Of a stretch of 64,000 bases of DNA, positions 43,967 through 53,268 are shown piece by piece. A program made the position numbers and the translations under genes. Under the pieces are notes generated by a model. That model saw only the letters and a list, made by a program, of their open reading frames with translations, had not been told where the DNA came from and ran no database searches. The stretch's first letter is position 1. Each line of letters starts with the position of its first letter. The stretch covers positions 56,279-120,278 of the forward strand of contig NZ_JBHIKW010000014.1 in the NCBI RefSeq assembly GCF_042138895.1, read 5' to 3'. This DNA is from Cedecea selenatireducens (lineage in GTDB: Bacteria > Pseudomonadota > Gammaproteobacteria > Enterobacterales > Enterobacteriaceae).

Positions 43967-43999
43967 GCACTCTCTTCCTCCCGGAGGAGAGTGCGTTTT
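43967..43999 (+). terminator. metBL terminator
   Basis: GCACTCTC pairs with GAGAGTGC around a 12-base inner segment that can itself pair, followed by GTTTT. Confidence 0.8.
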
Positions 44000-44118
44000 C
44001 CTGCAAGCCTTCCTTTCTACCCCCTCCTGAAAAAAATTCATCTTGAGTGAGAATTCCTCCACTTTCTGTGGTGATATTTCTGTTGACGCATTGGCGCTTT
44101 TCCGTCATCTTTCTATCC

Positions 44119-44134
44119 AGACGTCTAAACGTCT
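44119..44134. promoter_or_regulatory. Met boxes upstream of metF
   Basis: AGACGTCT, an exact consensus Met box, is directly followed by AAACGTCT. Flanking 8-mers (44111-44118 and 44135-44142) are poorer and may extend the array. The array ends about 55 bases before the metF start, so MetJ would repress metF independently of metBL. Confidence 0.88.
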
Positions 44135-44189
44135 GGGTGGCAACGGGTGCAATAACACACAATAATGATGCGATTGATGAGGTAAGGGT

Positions 44190-45080
44190 ATGAGCTTTTT
44201 TCACGCCAACCAGCGGGAAGCGCTGAATCAGAGTCTGGCCGAAGTGGCGGGGCATATTAACGTTTCCTTTGAGTTTTTCCCGCCGCGCACCAGTGAAATG
44301 GAACAAACCCTGTGGAAGTCAATCGACAGACTGAGCAGCCTGAAACCTCAGTTTGTCTCCGTGACCTACGGCGCAAACTCCGGTGAACGAGACCGTACCC
44401 ACAGCATTATTAAAGGCATAAAAGATCGCACCGGCCTTGAGGCGGCTCCGCATCTCACCTGTATTGATGCGACACGCGATGAACTTCGCGCTATTGCGCA
44501 GGACTACTGGAACAGTGGTATCCGCCATATCGTTGCGCTGCGGGGCGATCTACCGCCTGACAGCGGAAAACCGGATATGTATGCCTCTGACTTAGTGGCT
44601 CTGCTGAAGGAAGTCGGCGACTTTGATATTTCCGTTGCGGCCTACCCGGAAGTACACCCCGAAGCCAAAAGTGCCCAGGCGGATTTACTTAACCTGCGTC
44701 GTAAAATTGAAGCCGGGGCTAACCGCGCGATTACTCAATTCTTCTTTGATGTTGAAAGTTATCTTCGCTTCCGCGACCGCTGTGCCGCGACCGGAATTGA
44801 TGTTGAGATCATCCCTGGCATCCTGCCGGTATCTAACTTCAGACAGGCGAAGAAATTTGCCGACATGACTAACGTACGCATTCCTTCATGGATGGCGCAG
44901 ATGTTTGAAGGTTTGGACAACGACGCAGAAACACGCCAGCTGGTTGGGGCGAATATCGCGATGGATATGGTCAAGATACTCAGCCGTGAAGGCGTGAAGG
45001 ATTTCCATTTCTACACGCTGAACCGGGCGGAAATGAGCTATGCGATTTGCCACACTTTAGGTGTTCGTCCGGCGCTGTAA
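44190..45080 (+). CDS. metF: 5,10-methylenetetrahydrofolate reductase
   Basis: FAD enzyme that reduces methylene-THF to 5-methyl-THF, the methyl donor for methionine synthases MetE and MetH. The 296 residues form a TIM barrel with the catalytic Glu in FEFFPPRT, FVSVTYGA, HLTCIDATRDEL and RGDLPPD, as in E. coli MetF (296). A Met-box array lies upstream and a clear terminator downstream. Confidence 0.97.
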   Translation: MSFFHANQREALNQSLAEVAGHINVSFEFFPPRTSEMEQTLWKSIDRLSSLKPQFVSVTYGANSGERDRTHSIIKGIKDRTGLEAAPHLTCIDATRDELRAIAQDYWNSGIRHIVALRGDLPPDSGKPDMYASDLVALLKEVGDFDISVAAYPEVHPEAKSAQADLLNLRRKIEAGANRAITQFFFDVESYLRFRDRCAATGIDVEIIPGILPVSNFRQAKKFADMTNVRIPSWMAQMFEGLDNDAETRQLVGANIAMDMVKILSREGVKDFHFYTLNRAEMSYAICHTLGVRPAL

Positions 45081-45094
45081 CCGTTTATTTTCGA

Positions 45095-45129
45095 TAAAAA
45101 AAGCCCCGCTTACATACGCGGGGCTTTTT
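45095..45129. terminator. Bidirectional terminator between metF and cptA
   Basis: AGCCCCGC pairs with GCGGGGCT around an 8-base loop, with an A run to the left and five T to the right. It suits both convergent genes. Confidence 0.9.
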
Positions 45130-45148
45130 GCTTAACTGGAAAAAGACG

Positions 45149-46882
45149 TTACTGATTGCCTACCTGCTCGCTGTAAGGCAGCGAGTCGTAATCCCTTAAC
45201 GCGTTTTTCTCATACGGGTTACCAATCCAGCGGGTTGCTTCTACAAACTGCGGGCTGGCGATGGCTCGCGTTGCATCGTAGCCGTCGTAGGTTAAACCGG
45301 CCAAATCAGACCAGGTATGAATCAGTTCTGAGCTGCTGTACTTCCGGTTTATATCGCCCGAGAAGTCACGCGGATGAGCCTGCTGCCAGGTCGGTGACGT
45401 CCAGACAATAAACGGTATGGTGTACATATGACGCGTTGGGTTGCTTTCGTTACGACCCTGCGTCTGGTGCGGTGGCGTATCGTAAACCTCTTCCCCATGG
45501 TCTGAGAAATAGAGCAGGAAACCGTTAGGGTCGCTGGCTTTGTAGTCTTTGATCAGCGTGGAAACCACATGGTCGTTAAACAGGTTGGCGTTATCGTAGC
45601 TGTTGTAGGCTTCTTGCTGATCTTTGCTCAAACCTGCAGGTAAATCATCGGTTTTACCGTCAAACTTGCCCCAGTTTTCCGGGTAGCGGAAGTCGTAGCG
45701 AATATGCGTACCCAGCAAATGCACGATAATGAACTTCTTCGGCGCCGGGTCTGCCAGCACCTCTTTAAACGGTGCCAGGACGTTAGTGTCGTATTCGCGT
45801 GCGCTCTGCGTACGCTGCTGATTCATATAATATTGCTTGTCGGTCTGCCTTGAGAACACCGTCAGCATCGTGTTGCGCTCGGTCATTGTCTGCTGGTTGG
45901 TTATCCAGAACGTTTTGTAACCGGCCTGCTTCATCAGGTTCATCAGCGAAGGTTTGGTCAGATAAAGGTCCGGATCTTTCTCGTCCGCAAACGTCAGCGC
46001 CTGCTGCAGAATTTCGATGGTGTAAGGACGTGACGTGACGACGTTGTTAAACACCGTCATTTGCGGGTCGGTCTTGTGCAGCTCGTCCAGTTCAGGCGTT
46101 GTCTGGCGGTGATAGCCATAAAGGCTCATACGGCCACGCTGTGTCGACTCGCCAATCACCAGCACTAAGGTGCGCGGCGCGTTGCCGGAGGCATCTTTCA
46201 GGTTAGCCAAAGGCGGCAGCGCGTTGTTGGAATTGAGCATGCTGTTCAGGCTGTCCAACTGCTGGCGGTACTCGGTATAGGCGACGATAAACTGCCACGG
46301 TGCCGCTGGCTCAAGGCGAGAAGAAATACTTGAGAACGAGTCGCCGATGCTGCGTTTGTTAATGAGCCACTCTTTGCCGACCGGGTTAAGCACCAGACCA
46401 AACAGGATGGCGAAGGAGACCAGCCAGCGCCATGGATTTGGAATATAAACCGGGCGCAAGCGTGTCCAAAGCAGGATTGCCACCAGAGTATAGGCCAGCG
46501 TAATCAACAACAGCTTCAGGCTAAAATACTGGCTTAGGTATTCGCTGGCTTCGTTGGCGTTTGTCTCGAACATCACAAACAGAACGCTTTGTGAGAACTC
46601 CTGTCCGTAAACAACGTAATAGCCGAGAGCCGCAATCGAAGCTGCCCACAGAACGACGCCGATAGCGGCGGCGATAATGCGCGTACGCTGTGGGAACAGA
46701 AAGACGGGAATAAACCACAGGGAGCTGAACAGCAGGGAATCACGCAGCCCCGTTGTACCGCTGTATCCTGTTGATAATATGGCAATCTGCAGAACCGATG
46801 AAAAATACCAAAAATAAAGTAAAACCCATCCAAGGGCTTTAATGCTGAACTTGCGTTCAGGCGGGTTCGATGTGAAGTGCAT
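45149..46882 (-). CDS. cptA: Lipopolysaccharide core phosphoethanolamine transferase CptA (EptC, YijP)
   Basis: Inner-membrane enzyme that transfers phosphoethanolamine from phosphatidylethanolamine to core heptose I of LPS, adding positive charge. The 577 residues, the E. coli length, have five N-terminal membrane helices (to about residue 180) and a periplasmic sulfatase-type domain with the nucleophile Thr in IGESTQRGRMSLYGYHR, FSRQTDKQY and YFSDHGEEVYDTPPH. In E. coli a block of genes (katG to the frw cluster) separates it from metF; here they are adjacent. A PmrA-like box and a structured leader lie upstream. Confidence 0.95.
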   Translation of the reverse strand: MHFTSNPPERKFSIKALGWVLLYFWYFSSVLQIAILSTGYSGTTGLRDSLLFSSLWFIPVFLFPQRTRIIAAAIGVVLWAASIAALGYYVVYGQEFSQSVLFVMFETNANEASEYLSQYFSLKLLLITLAYTLVAILLWTRLRPVYIPNPWRWLVSFAILFGLVLNPVGKEWLINKRSIGDSFSSISSRLEPAAPWQFIVAYTEYRQQLDSLNSMLNSNNALPPLANLKDASGNAPRTLVLVIGESTQRGRMSLYGYHRQTTPELDELHKTDPQMTVFNNVVTSRPYTIEILQQALTFADEKDPDLYLTKPSLMNLMKQAGYKTFWITNQQTMTERNTMLTVFSRQTDKQYYMNQQRTQSAREYDTNVLAPFKEVLADPAPKKFIIVHLLGTHIRYDFRYPENWGKFDGKTDDLPAGLSKDQQEAYNSYDNANLFNDHVVSTLIKDYKASDPNGFLLYFSDHGEEVYDTPPHQTQGRNESNPTRHMYTIPFIVWTSPTWQQAHPRDFSGDINRKYSSSELIHTWSDLAGLTYDGYDATRAIASPQFVEATRWIGNPYEKNALRDYDSLPYSEQVGNQ

Positions 46883-46928
46883 TCTCTTGCCTGTGCTAAA
46901 AAATTATCATTAACCGTAATGAGAAAAC

Positions 46929-46945
46929 CTTAAGTAAGCCTTAGT
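46929..46945 (-). promoter_or_regulatory. Candidate PmrA/BasR box upstream of cptA
   Basis: CTTAAG-N5-CTTAGT fits the PmrA pattern of two hexamers with 11-base periodicity. It lies 47-63 bases upstream of the cptA start. cptA is PmrA-controlled in Salmonella. The second half-site is imperfect. Confidence 0.45.
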
Positions 46946-46952
46946 TATGGAC

Positions 46953-47079
46953 GCTACGGTGGCTTTTATTGACGAAAAAAGCCACCCGTAAACGAGTGAC
47001 TTTTGCGCACAATATAGGAAATGTGTCTGGATAATGACAGCGGAATTTGGAGCTTGTTCCACAACGATTTACGGTGGCT
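46953..47079 (-). other. Structured intergenic region with three copies of a self-complementary element
   Basis: On the minus strand the order is AGCCACCGTAAA (47079-47068), then TTTACGGGTGGCT (46992-46980) followed by T6, then AAAAGCCACCGTAG (46967-46954). The middle copy can pair with either outer copy, or its CGGGTG with CACTCG to form a terminator-like hairpin (loop TTTA). A possible promoter (CTGTCA, TATATT at 47016-47011) lies between the first and middle copies. An attenuated leader for cptA or a short RNA are both possible; I cannot decide. Confidence 0.45.
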
Positions 47080-47171
47080 CTACTTTTGCATGTTTATTGT
47101 CTTTTTATTTAAGAAGAATAAATAGTTAAGGCAAATTGCAATAATGATGAGCCTTTTAATTAGCCTGCAAT

Positions 47172-47199
47172 GAAAAACCCCGCCGAAGCGGGGTTTAGA
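47172..47199 (-). terminator. ppc terminator
   Basis: AAACCCCGC pairs perfectly with GCGGGGTTT around a 4-base loop, with TTTTT-rich sequence following on the minus strand. Confidence 0.9.
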
Positions 47200-47215
47200 G
47201 GTAGTTAATAAAGAA

Positions 47216-49867
47216 TTAACCGGTATTACGCATCCCGGCGGCAACGCCGGCGATGGTGACCATCAGGGCTTGTTCTACACGGGCATCAGGTTCTTCGCCT
47301 TTCTCTTCCGACTGACGTGAGCGGTGTAGCAGCTCGGCCTGCAGGACGTTCAGCGGGTCGGTGTAGATATTACGTAGGGTGATAGACTCGGCAATCCACG
47401 GTAAATCTTCCATCAGGTGCGAGTCATTGGCGATGTCCAGCACGACCTTGATGTCGGCTTCGAGCTGGTCACGAAGCTGTTTACCCAGCTTCCACAACTC
47501 GGGCTTCACCAGGCGCTGATCGTAGTATTCCGCCAGCCACAGGTCTGCTTTCGCAAATACCATCTCCAGCATACCGAGGCGAGTGGAGAAGAACGGCCAG
47601 TCGCGGCACATTGTTTCCAGTTCGCTTTGTTTCCCTTCCTCCACCACTTTTTGTAGTGCAGCACCGGCTCCCAGCCAGGCAGGCAGCATCAGGCGGTTCT
47701 GGGTCCAGGCGAAGATCCACGGAATGGCGCGCAGAGATTCTACGCCGCCGTTTGGACGGCGTTTTGCCGGGCGAGAGCCCAATGGAAGTTTGCCCAATTC
47801 CAGCTCCGGCGTTGCGGAACGGAAATACGGCACGAAGTCTTCGTTTTCCCGAATATAGCCGCGATACATCTCGCATGAGGTGGCCGAAAGTGAATTCATA
47901 ATCTGGATCCACTCTTTCTTCGGCTCCGGCGGCGGCAGCAGGTTAGCTTCAAGAATGGCGCTGGTGTAAAGCGACAGGCTGCTGATGGTGATTTCCGGCA
48001 GGCCGTATTTGAAGCGGATCATCTCGCCTTGCTCAGTCACACGCAGGCCGCCCTTCAGGCTTCCCGGTGGCTGTGAAAGCAGGGCCGCGTGAGCAGGTGC
48101 ACCGCCACGGCCGATAGATCCGCCGCGTCCGTGGAACAGCGTCAGGGCAATCCCTGCTTTCTCGCAGGTTTTGATCAGGGCATCCTGCGCTTCGTATTGC
48201 GCCCAGGATGCAGCCATTACGCCCGCATCTTTCGCCGAGTCAGAATAGCCAATCATGACCATCTGCTTGCCCTGGATAAAGCCGCGGTACCAGTCAATGT
48301 TCAGCAACTGGGTCATTACGTCGTCGGCGTTATTCAGGTCGTCCAGGGTTTCAAACAGCGGCGCAACCGGCAGGGCGAAAGTACAACCGGCTTCTTTAAG
48401 AAGCAGGTGAACGGCCAGCACGTCGGACGGCGTTTTGGCCATCGAAATAACGTAGGCAGCGATAGAACCACGCGGGGCTTCGGCGACCACTTTACAGGTT
48501 TCCAGCACTTCGCGGGTATCCGCGCTTGGTTCCCACTGGCGGGGCAGCAGAGGGCGCTTGGAATTCAGTTCGCGGATCAGGAAGGCTTGTTTGTCGGCCT
48601 CTGACCAGCTTTCGTAATCACCGATGCCAATATAGCGAGTCATTTCGCCCAACGCTTCGCTGTGGCGAGTACTTTCCTGGCGGATATCAATGCGTACCAA
48701 CGGCACGCCGAAGCATTTCACGCGGCGCAGGGTATCCAACAGCTGTCCGTTGGCGATAATCCCCATCCCGCAGGCCTGCAGCGATTGATAACAGGCATAG
48801 AGCGGGTCCCAGAGCTGCTCGTTTTGAATGAGCAGACCTTCAGGTTTGGGCAGGCGCTGACCTTTCAGACGGGCTTCAAGCCATGCCTGAGTGGCAAGCA
48901 GCTGCTGGCGCAGCCCTTTCATGATGTGACGATAAGGTTCCTGGCCCGCATCCGGTCCTGCCAGCTCGCTCAGCTCCGCCGTACATTCCACCATCGACAG
49001 CTCTGAAACCAGCACCGCAATATCGCGCAGGAACAGGTCAGTGGCTTTCCAGCGGCTAAGCAGCAGGACGTGACGGGTGATTTCGGAGGTGACGTTCGGG
49101 TTACCGTCGCGGTCACCGCCCATCCAGGAGGTGAAACGTACCGGTACGAAGTCCACCGGCAGCTTGTAGTTCAGGTTCTCTTCGAGCTGCTCGTTAAGCT
49201 CGCGCAGGTAGTTTGGTACGCCTTCCCAGAGGCTGTTTTCCACCACCGCAAAGCCCCATTTGGCTTCGTCGACGGGAGAAGGGCGATGTTTACGGATTTC
49301 GTCGGTATGCCAGGCCTGAGCAACAAGCTGGCGCAGGCGGCGCATTATCTGGTTACGCTCGTAGTCGGCGAGATCGCTGTGGTCGAGTTGCTTCAGGCAA
49401 CTGTTCACTTCGACCAATTTGTGAATCAGGGTACGGCGGGTGATTTCCGTAGGGTGAGCGGTAAGCACCAGCTCCAGAGAGAGGGACTCAACGGCTTCAC
49501 GAATTGCGGCTTCGCTGATGTCTGGCTGATTTTTTAATTTTTGCAGCGTTTTGGCGATAACTTCCGGGTTACTGACCGCTTCGCCCGTCGCGGAGATGCT
49601 GTGGTACTGCTCTGCGGTGTTGGCAAGATTAAGGAACTGGCTAAAAGCACGGGCGACGGGGAGCAGTTCATCATTTGAGAGGTTCTGCAGCGTGCTCAGC
49701 AGCTCCTGACGATGGGCTTCATTACCGGCGCGGGAGGACTTGGATAACTTACGGATCGTTTCTACGCGGTCAAGAATGTTCTCCCCCAGCGCATCTTTGA
49801 TGGTATCTCCGAGCAGTTTTCCGAGCATGCTGACATTACTTCGCAAAGCAGAATAGCGTTCGTTCAT
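47216..49867 (-). CDS. ppc: Phosphoenolpyruvate carboxylase
   Basis: Anaplerotic enzyme adding bicarbonate to phosphoenolpyruvate to form oxaloacetate; activated by acetyl-CoA and inhibited by aspartate. From 49867, 883 residues as in E. coli. The catalytic His region VLTAHPTEITRR, the glycine-rich FHGRGGSIGRGGAPAH and GYSDSAKDAG are intact, and the chain ends in the invariant MRNTG. A start five codons upstream (49882) is less likely. Confidence 0.97.
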   Translation of the reverse strand: MNERYSALRSNVSMLGKLLGDTIKDALGENILDRVETIRKLSKSSRAGNEAHRQELLSTLQNLSNDELLPVARAFSQFLNLANTAEQYHSISATGEAVSNPEVIAKTLQKLKNQPDISEAAIREAVESLSLELVLTAHPTEITRRTLIHKLVEVNSCLKQLDHSDLADYERNQIMRRLRQLVAQAWHTDEIRKHRPSPVDEAKWGFAVVENSLWEGVPNYLRELNEQLEENLNYKLPVDFVPVRFTSWMGGDRDGNPNVTSEITRHVLLLSRWKATDLFLRDIAVLVSELSMVECTAELSELAGPDAGQEPYRHIMKGLRQQLLATQAWLEARLKGQRLPKPEGLLIQNEQLWDPLYACYQSLQACGMGIIANGQLLDTLRRVKCFGVPLVRIDIRQESTRHSEALGEMTRYIGIGDYESWSEADKQAFLIRELNSKRPLLPRQWEPSADTREVLETCKVVAEAPRGSIAAYVISMAKTPSDVLAVHLLLKEAGCTFALPVAPLFETLDDLNNADDVMTQLLNIDWYRGFIQGKQMVMIGYSDSAKDAGVMAASWAQYEAQDALIKTCEKAGIALTLFHGRGGSIGRGGAPAHAALLSQPPGSLKGGLRVTEQGEMIRFKYGLPEITISSLSLYTSAILEANLLPPPEPKKEWIQIMNSLSATSCEMYRGYIRENEDFVPYFRSATPELELGKLPLGSRPAKRRPNGGVESLRAIPWIFAWTQNRLMLPAWLGAGAALQKVVEEGKQSELETMCRDWPFFSTRLGMLEMVFAKADLWLAEYYDQRLVKPELWKLGKQLRDQLEADIKVVLDIANDSHLMEDLPWIAESITLRNIYTDPLNVLQAELLHRSRQSEEKGEEPDARVEQALMVTIAGVAAGMRNTG

Positions 49868-50065
49868 ATGACTCCAGCCCAATCTATTATGTAACTTAAT
49901 TTCACCCGTGAAGGTTCAACACCGCCTTTTATAAAGCCACGTCGTTAACCATTCGTCAATTGCTACGAAATCGTTTCAGCAAACGAAGAAATGACGCGAA
50001 TTTATGAAATTTAATTACCAACTTCGCTCATAAGCGTTTCTTATAAGAATAGCGATAAATCCAGA

Positions 50066-50092
50066 TTAAAAAGGGGGTAAAACCCCCTTTCA
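50066..50092 (-). terminator. argE terminator
   Basis: AAAGGGGGT pairs with ACCCCCTTT around a 3-base loop, with a T run on the minus strand. Confidence 0.88.
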
Positions 50093-50102
50093 CCGCGATT
50101 TA

Positions 50103-51254
50103 TTAATGCCAGCAAAAATGATGCACCACCTGAGTAATTAATTCCCGGGTCGGCTTAATAAAGCGTGTATCAATGTATTCATCCGGCTGGTGTGCCTGGT
50201 TGATAGAGCCAGGGCCAAGGACCAGCGTAGGGCATACGGTCTGGATAAACGGTGCTTCGGTGCAGTAGTTCACCACTTCCGTTTGTGCACCCAGCAGCTT
50301 CTCGACGACCTGGACGAGCTGGTGGTCCGGAGGGCATTCGTAGCCTGGAATCGGCGGATGCAGTTCCGAAATTGTCACACGGCCGGGCCAGCGCTGGCTC
50401 ACCGGCTCTAATGCTTCGGTCAGTAAACCGTTCAGATCGTTTAATGTCATGCCCGGCAACGGGCGAATGTCCATGTGAAGTTCGCAACACGCACAAATGC
50501 GATTTGCTGCGTCGCCGCCGTTGATATGGCCCAGGTTAAGGGTCGGATACGGCACGGTGAAAGCGTCGTGGTGGTAGCGGTCCTTCAGTGTGTTTCGTAG
50601 CGTGAGGATATGGCCAATCGCGTCATGCATCAGCTCAATCGCATTCACGCCCCGCGCCGGATCGCTCGAGTGGCCGGACTGCCCGAGAATGCGGATGGCA
50701 TTCGACAAGTGACCCTTGTGCGCGCGTACCGGCTGTAAAGACGTCGGTTCACCGATGATGGCGCAGTCCGGGCGCAGAGCCGTTGTTTCAGAGAAATAGC
50801 GGGCCCCCGCCATGGTGGTTTCTTCGTCGGCCGTGGCCAGGACGTAGAGCGGCTTTTTCAGGGTTGTCACATCCACGTCGCGCAGCGCATCCAAAATAAA
50901 CGCGAAGAAACCTTTCATATCGGCGGTGCCCAGGCCGTAAAGCTTGTTGTCGTGCTCGGTCAGGGTAAACGGGTCACGCGTCCAGCGGCCATCGTCAAAC
51001 GGCACGGTATCGGTATGCCCCGCCAGCAGCAGGCCGCCAGCGCCCTGGCCGCTGCTTGCCAGCATATTGAATTTATTGCGTGTGCCCGGAACGGGCTGAA
51101 TTTCGACGTTAAAACCGAGATCGCGGAACCAACCTGCGAGTAAATTGATTAAAGACTCATTGCTTTGGTCCAGCGCGCTGTCGGTGGCGCTGATGGAAGG
51201 TGTCGCGATCAGGGCGCGGTAGATGTCGATAAAAGGGGGTAATTTCATCTTCAC
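50103..51254 (-). CDS. argE: Acetylornithine deacetylase
   Basis: Zinc hydrolase that removes the acetyl group from N-acetylornithine, giving ornithine for arginine synthesis. The 383 residues (E. coli 383) have M20-family metal ligands His80 (AGHTDTVPFDDGRW), Asp112 (GTADMKGF) and the Glu pair at 144-145 (ATADEETTMAG). Divergent from argCBGH, sharing an operator region with ARG boxes. Confidence 0.97.
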   Translation of the reverse strand: MKMKLPPFIDIYRALIATPSISATDSALDQSNESLINLLAGWFRDLGFNVEIQPVPGTRNKFNMLASSGQGAGGLLLAGHTDTVPFDDGRWTRDPFTLTEHDNKLYGLGTADMKGFFAFILDALRDVDVTTLKKPLYVLATADEETTMAGARYFSETTALRPDCAIIGEPTSLQPVRAHKGHLSNAIRILGQSGHSSDPARGVNAIELMHDAIGHILTLRNTLKDRYHHDAFTVPYPTLNLGHINGGDAANRICACCELHMDIRPLPGMTLNDLNGLLTEALEPVSQRWPGRVTISELHPPIPGYECPPDHQLVQVVEKLLGAQTEVVNYCTEAPFIQTVCPTLVLGPGSINQAHQPDEYIDTRFIKPTRELITQVVHHFCWH

Positions 51255-51280
51255 TGTTGACAGGCCTTAGGTTAGGATAG

Positions 51281-51319
51281 TATCAATATTCATGCAGTAA
51301 TTATGAATAAAAATACAAT
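51281..51319. promoter_or_regulatory. Two ARG boxes between argE and argC
   Basis: Box 1 (51281-51298) has TCAAT-N4-ATGCA and box 2 (51302-51319) has TGAAT-AAAA-ATACA. Each is one base per half away from the ArgR consensus TGAATwwwwATTCA or better. They are separated by 3 bp, the spacing known for tandem ARG boxes bound by one ArgR hexamer. They should repress both divergent transcripts when arginine is plentiful. Confidence 0.85.
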
Positions 51320-51440
51320 AACGTTGAGCGTAAAGGAACAGTTAAGCGTTCCGGTGAATAAAAAACCACGCTAACGGACGTGGGTGAAAGCGTCAGGCTT
51401 GCACTCTGAGCAGACCGAAAAGACAAGGTGAACGACCCAG

Positions 51441-52445
51441 ATGTTGAATACGCTGATTGTGGGTGCAAGCGGTTATGCAGGCGCAGAGCTTGTGAGCTAT
51501 TTGAATCGCCATCCTGATATGAACATAACCGCTTTGACGGTTTCAGCGCAAAGTTCAGATGCAGGTAAATTGATATCTGATTTGCATCCGCAATTAAAGG
51601 GGATTGTCGATCTGCCGCTGCAGGCGATGTCCGACATCAGCGAGTTTAGCGAAGGCGTGGACGTGGTATTCCTGGCCACCGCTCATGAAGTTAGCCACGA
51701 CCTGGCCCCGCAGTTCCTTGCTGCCGGCTGCGTAGTTATCGATCTCTCCGGTGCGTTTCGCGTTAACGATCCGGCGTTTTATGAACGTTATTACGGTTTT
51801 ACCCATCAGCATCCTGAGCTGCTGGAAAAGGCGGTTTATGGCCTGGCAGAGTGGCAGGCCGATAAGCTGAAAGAGAGCAATTTAATTGCGGTGCCGGGCT
51901 GTTATCCGACGGCGTCTCAGCTGGCGCTGAAGCCGCTGATCGACGCCGATCTGCTGGATTTGAGCCAGTGGCCGGTGATCAACGCCACCAGTGGCGTAAG
52001 CGGTGCCGGGCGCAAGGCGGCGATTTCCAACAGCTTCTGCGAAGTTAGCCTGCAGCCCTATGGCGTGTTTAATCATCGTCATCAGCCCGAAATTGCCACC
52101 CATCTTGGTGCGTCGGTCATTTTCACCCCGCACCTCGGCAATTTCCCGCGCGGCATTCTGGCGACCATTACCTGCCGCCTGAAGGCGGGCGTAACGCAGC
52201 AGCAAATCGCTGAGACGTTTAGCCAGGCCTACGGCGACAAGCCGCTGGTTCGCCTGTATGAAAAAGGCGTGCCGGCGCTCAAAAATGTGGTTGGCCTGCC
52301 GTTCTGCGACATCGGATTTGCCGTGCAGGATGAGCACCTGATTGTCGTTGCCACCGAGGATAACCTGCTGAAAGGTGCCGCGGCGCAGGCAGTACAGTGT
52401 CTTAATATTCGTTTTGGCTTCGCCGAAACGCAGTCTCTTATTTAA
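51441..52445 (+). CDS. argC: N-acetyl-gamma-glutamyl-phosphate reductase
   Basis: NADPH-dependent reduction of N-acetylglutamyl phosphate to the semialdehyde, third step to arginine. The 334 residues show the Rossmann motif GASGYAGAEL and catalytic Cys154 in VPGCYPTA. First gene of argCBGH, 16 bases before argB. Confidence 0.97.
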   Translation: MLNTLIVGASGYAGAELVSYLNRHPDMNITALTVSAQSSDAGKLISDLHPQLKGIVDLPLQAMSDISEFSEGVDVVFLATAHEVSHDLAPQFLAAGCVVIDLSGAFRVNDPAFYERYYGFTHQHPELLEKAVYGLAEWQADKLKESNLIAVPGCYPTASQLALKPLIDADLLDLSQWPVINATSGVSGAGRKAAISNSFCEVSLQPYGVFNHRHQPEIATHLGASVIFTPHLGNFPRGILATITCRLKAGVTQQQIAETFSQAYGDKPLVRLYEKGVPALKNVVGLPFCDIGFAVQDEHLIVVATEDNLLKGAAAQAVQCLNIRFGFAETQSLI

Positions 52446-52461
52446 CCGTCTGTCGGGTGAA

Positions 52462-53238
52462 ATGATGAATCCTTTAATTATCAAATTAGGCGGCGTACTG
52501 CTGGATAGCGAAGAAGCGCTGGAGCGCCTGTTTGCCGCGCTGGTGAACTATCGTCAGTCCCATCAGCGCCCGCTGGTTATTGTTCACGGCGGCGGTTGCC
52601 TGGTGGATGAGCTGATGAAAAAGCTGGCGCTGCCGGTGGAAAAGAAAAATGGCCTGCGCGTTACGCCTGCCGACCAGATTGACATTATTACCGGTGCGCT
52701 GGCGGGTACGGCTAACAAGACGCTGCTGGCGTGGGCAAAGAAGCACGGCATTAACGGCGTCGGCCTGAGCCTCGGCGACGGGGATAGCGTCACGGTGACC
52801 CAGCTTGACGAAGCGTTGGGCCACGTCGGTCTGGCTAAACCGGGTTCGCCAAAACTGATTAATACCCTGCTGGAAAACGGCTTCCTGCCGATTGTTAGCT
52901 CCATCGGCGTGACCGCGGAAGGCGAGCTGATGAACGTGAATGCGGACCAGGCAGCGACAGCGCTTGCCGCCACGCTCGGCGCGGACCTGATTCTGCTCTC
53001 AGACGTGAGCGGTATCCTGGACGGTAAAGGCCAGCGCATTGCCGAGATGACGGCGGCCAAAGCCGAGCAGCTGATTCAGCAGGGCATTATTACCGACGGC
53101 ATGATAGTGAAAGTGAACGCGGCGCTGGATGCGGCCCGTACTCTGGGACGTCCGGTGGATATCGCCTCATGGCGCCACGCGGATCAGCTACCCTCTTTAT
53201 TCAACGGCGTGGCTATTGGCACCCGGATTCTGGCATAG
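52462..53238 (+). CDS. argB: Acetylglutamate kinase
   Basis: Phosphorylates N-acetylglutamate. From 52462 (MMNPLIIKLGG) it has 258 residues as annotated for E. coli; the ATG at 52465 is an equal alternative. The amino-acid kinase motifs KLGGVLLD, VHGGGCLVDEL and NVNADQAATALA are present. The longer frame that reaches back into argC is only read-through of the overlapping frame. Confidence 0.96.
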   Translation: MMNPLIIKLGGVLLDSEEALERLFAALVNYRQSHQRPLVIVHGGGCLVDELMKKLALPVEKKNGLRVTPADQIDIITGALAGTANKTLLAWAKKHGINGVGLSLGDGDSVTVTQLDEALGHVGLAKPGSPKLINTLLENGFLPIVSSIGVTAEGELMNVNADQAATALAATLGADLILLSDVSGILDGKGQRIAEMTAAKAEQLIQQGIITDGMIVKVNAALDAARTLGRPVDIASWRHADQLPSLFNGVAIGTRILA

Positions 53239-53268
53239 ACAAAGAATAGTTTTAACAAGGACAAGACA

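Noticed and set aside
52375..52461. N-terminal extension of argB into the end of argC
   Set aside because: The 29 extra residues come from an argC overlap in another frame and are not part of the acetylglutamate kinase family; the start at 52462 fits the known protein.
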